Positions 63,361 to 64,000 of a stretch of 64,000 nt of DNA are shown here, in pieces. Position numbers and translations under genes: made by a program. The stretch's first letter is position 1. Every line of letters starts with the position of its first letter. Origin of the DNA: Desulfonatronum thiodismutans. Lineage in GTDB: Bacteria > Desulfobacterota > Desulfovibrionia > Desulfovibrionales > Desulfonatronaceae. The notes under the pieces were generated by a model. That model searched no databases. It worked only from the letters and a program-made list of their open reading frames with translations, and was not told where the DNA came from. The stretch spans positions 310,001-374,000 of the forward strand of contig NZ_JPIK01000013.1 in the NCBI RefSeq assembly GCF_000717475.1, written 5' to 3'.

Positions 63361-63398
63361 CAGTCCGTTGAACTGCTGGATGAGGGCTTTTTGAACAC
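63361..63398 (+). repeat. Shortened copy (D) of the dispersed hairpin element
   Basis: CAGTCCGTTGAA begins on the base after the lemA stop, as in copy C. After three bases, CTGGATGAGGGCTTTTTGAACAC matches the far end of the full element at 18 of 23 positions. The interior (about 110 nt) is missing, so this looks like an internal-deletion derivative. Confidence 0.65.
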
Positions 63399-63418
63399 AC
63401 TTATAGGCTGGTTACACC

Positions 63419-64000
63419 ATGGACTTTTTTGAGAGCCAGGAAAAGGCGCGTCGGAAGAGCGCGGTGCTGGTGGTGCTGTTCATTCTGGCCACCATCGGCA
63501 TTGTGTTCACGGTTTATGCCCTGATTTATCTCTTGATCCTGACCGACGCACCCAATGCGGCCCAAGCGTGGCTGGAGTTCAAGGGCATGGCCGACCTGCT
63601 GGCCATGCTGGGTGCGTTGATCCTGGCCATTATCGGATTCGGGACCATCTTCAAGATGGTCCAGCTTCGGCGCGGCGGGGCCGCGGTGGCCGAACTGCTG
63701 GGGGGGCGGCTGGTGATGCCGGACAGTGCCAACCCGGATGAGCGCAAGGTGCTCAACGTGGTGGAAGAAATGGCCATCGCCTCGGGTCTGCCCGTGCCTC
63801 CGGTGTACATGATGGACCAGGAGAGCGGCATCAACGCCTTCGCCGCGGGCCAGAACCCCGGCGACGCGGTGGTGGGGCTGACCAGCGGGGCGGCCCGGAT
63901 GCTGACCCGCTCGGAGTTGCAGGCCGTGATCGGGCACGAGTTCAGCCATATCCTGAACGGGGACATGCGCATGAACATCAAGCTGATGAGCGTGATCCAC
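63419..64000 (+). CDS. M48 family (HtpX-like) metalloprotease, 3' partial
   Basis: The frame opens at ATG 63419 and runs off the right edge (194 codons seen). Two membrane helices (about 15-43 and 60-80) precede a soluble part with MPDSANPDERKVLNVVEEMA, INAFAAGQNPGDAVVGLTSG, and the zinc motif GHEFSHILNGDMRMN at the edge. This is the membrane-bound HtpX/M48B type that pairs with LemA, 58 nt upstream. Probably degrades misfolded membrane proteins. Confidence 0.92.
   Translation, partial: MDFFESQEKARRKSAVLVVLFILATIGIVFTVYALIYLLILTDAPNAAQAWLEFKGMADLLAMLGALILAIIGFGTIFKMVQLRRGGAAVAELLGGRLVMPDSANPDERKVLNVVEEMAIASGLPVPPVYMMDQESGINAFAAGQNPGDAVVGLTSGAARMLTRSELQAVIGHEFSHILNGDMRMNIKLMSVIH

Overview
The window looks like chromosome of a Desulfovibrionales-type sulfate reducer (Desulfovibrio / Desulfonatronum / Desulfomicrobium relatives). 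The evidence is a selenocysteine, Tat-exported formate dehydrogenase alpha subunit paired with a beta subunit only; the block ispE - tRNA-Gln - prs - rplY(ctc) - pth - carD - rho; a pilMNOPQ cluster; large GAF/PAS two-component proteins; and two acetate-type symporter modules with DUF294 proteins. Base composition is GC-rich and even, apart from a few AT-rich intergenic stretches and one AT-rich toxin-antitoxin insert. The genus is inferred, not proven. No rRNA, CRISPR array, prophage or complete insertion sequence was seen.

Layout. 1-7 kb: rsgA (cut by the left edge), cardiolipin synthase with a SRPBCC protein, glutamine synthetase, a KamA-type radical SAM aminomutase and an ADP-ribosylglycohydrolase-like protein. 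7-13 kb: secF-secD-yajC, then glnB-amtB behind a candidate sigma-54 promoter. 12.6-22.6 kb: a housekeeping block on the minus strand (BepA-like M48 protease, rho, carD, pth, rplY, prs, tRNA-Gln, ispE, htrA with a terminator-like leader hairpin, an Ig-like lipoprotein). 22.7-30.1 kb: a plus-strand signalling and thiol-redox cluster. It holds a branched-chain-type binding lipoprotein, a histidine kinase with a Cys-rich linker, a receiver-STAS protein, a secreted CxxC thioredoxin-like protein, a GAF-GAF-TM-rhodanese protein, a MauE-type membrane protein and a lipoprotein. 30.1-35.2 kb: fdhB-fdhA (UGA = Sec), a small ORF and a transposase-derived gene. 35.5-43 kb: uspA, pilMNOPQ, hisC, cmk. 43-51.3 kb: mazG, cvpA, then DUF294 protein - exonuclease - DUF4212 - SSS symporter, and a VapBC-like pair lying between the symporter 3' end and a second, truncated copy of that 3' end. 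51.4-56.9 kb: an NMT1-like binding lipoprotein followed by a histidine kinase, a receiver and a hybrid kinase. 57-64 kb: a second symporter module (DUF485 - SSS - DUF294), a phospholipase C-like protein, an alpha/beta hydrolase, a MazEF-like pair, lemA and an M48 protease cut by the right edge.

How the genes fit together. GlnA, GlnB and AmtB form the nitrogen-assimilation core. The two SSS modules probably move acetate or another small carboxylate; each carries a DUF294 protein with a GlnD-like nucleotidyltransferase signature, so a nucleotide-sensing control of transport is plausible. Two kinase clusters each begin with an orphan substrate-binding lipoprotein and have no ABC permease or ATPase, which suggests that the binding proteins act as sensors. 

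The most unusual sequence structure is a dispersed 147-nt hairpin element present in three copies of equal length, plus one internally deleted copy. It sits mainly at gene 3' ends, and one stem carries a paired substitution between copies. The best candidates for an undescribed system are the 22.8-30.1 kb sensor/thiol cluster and the paired SSS/DUF294 modules.
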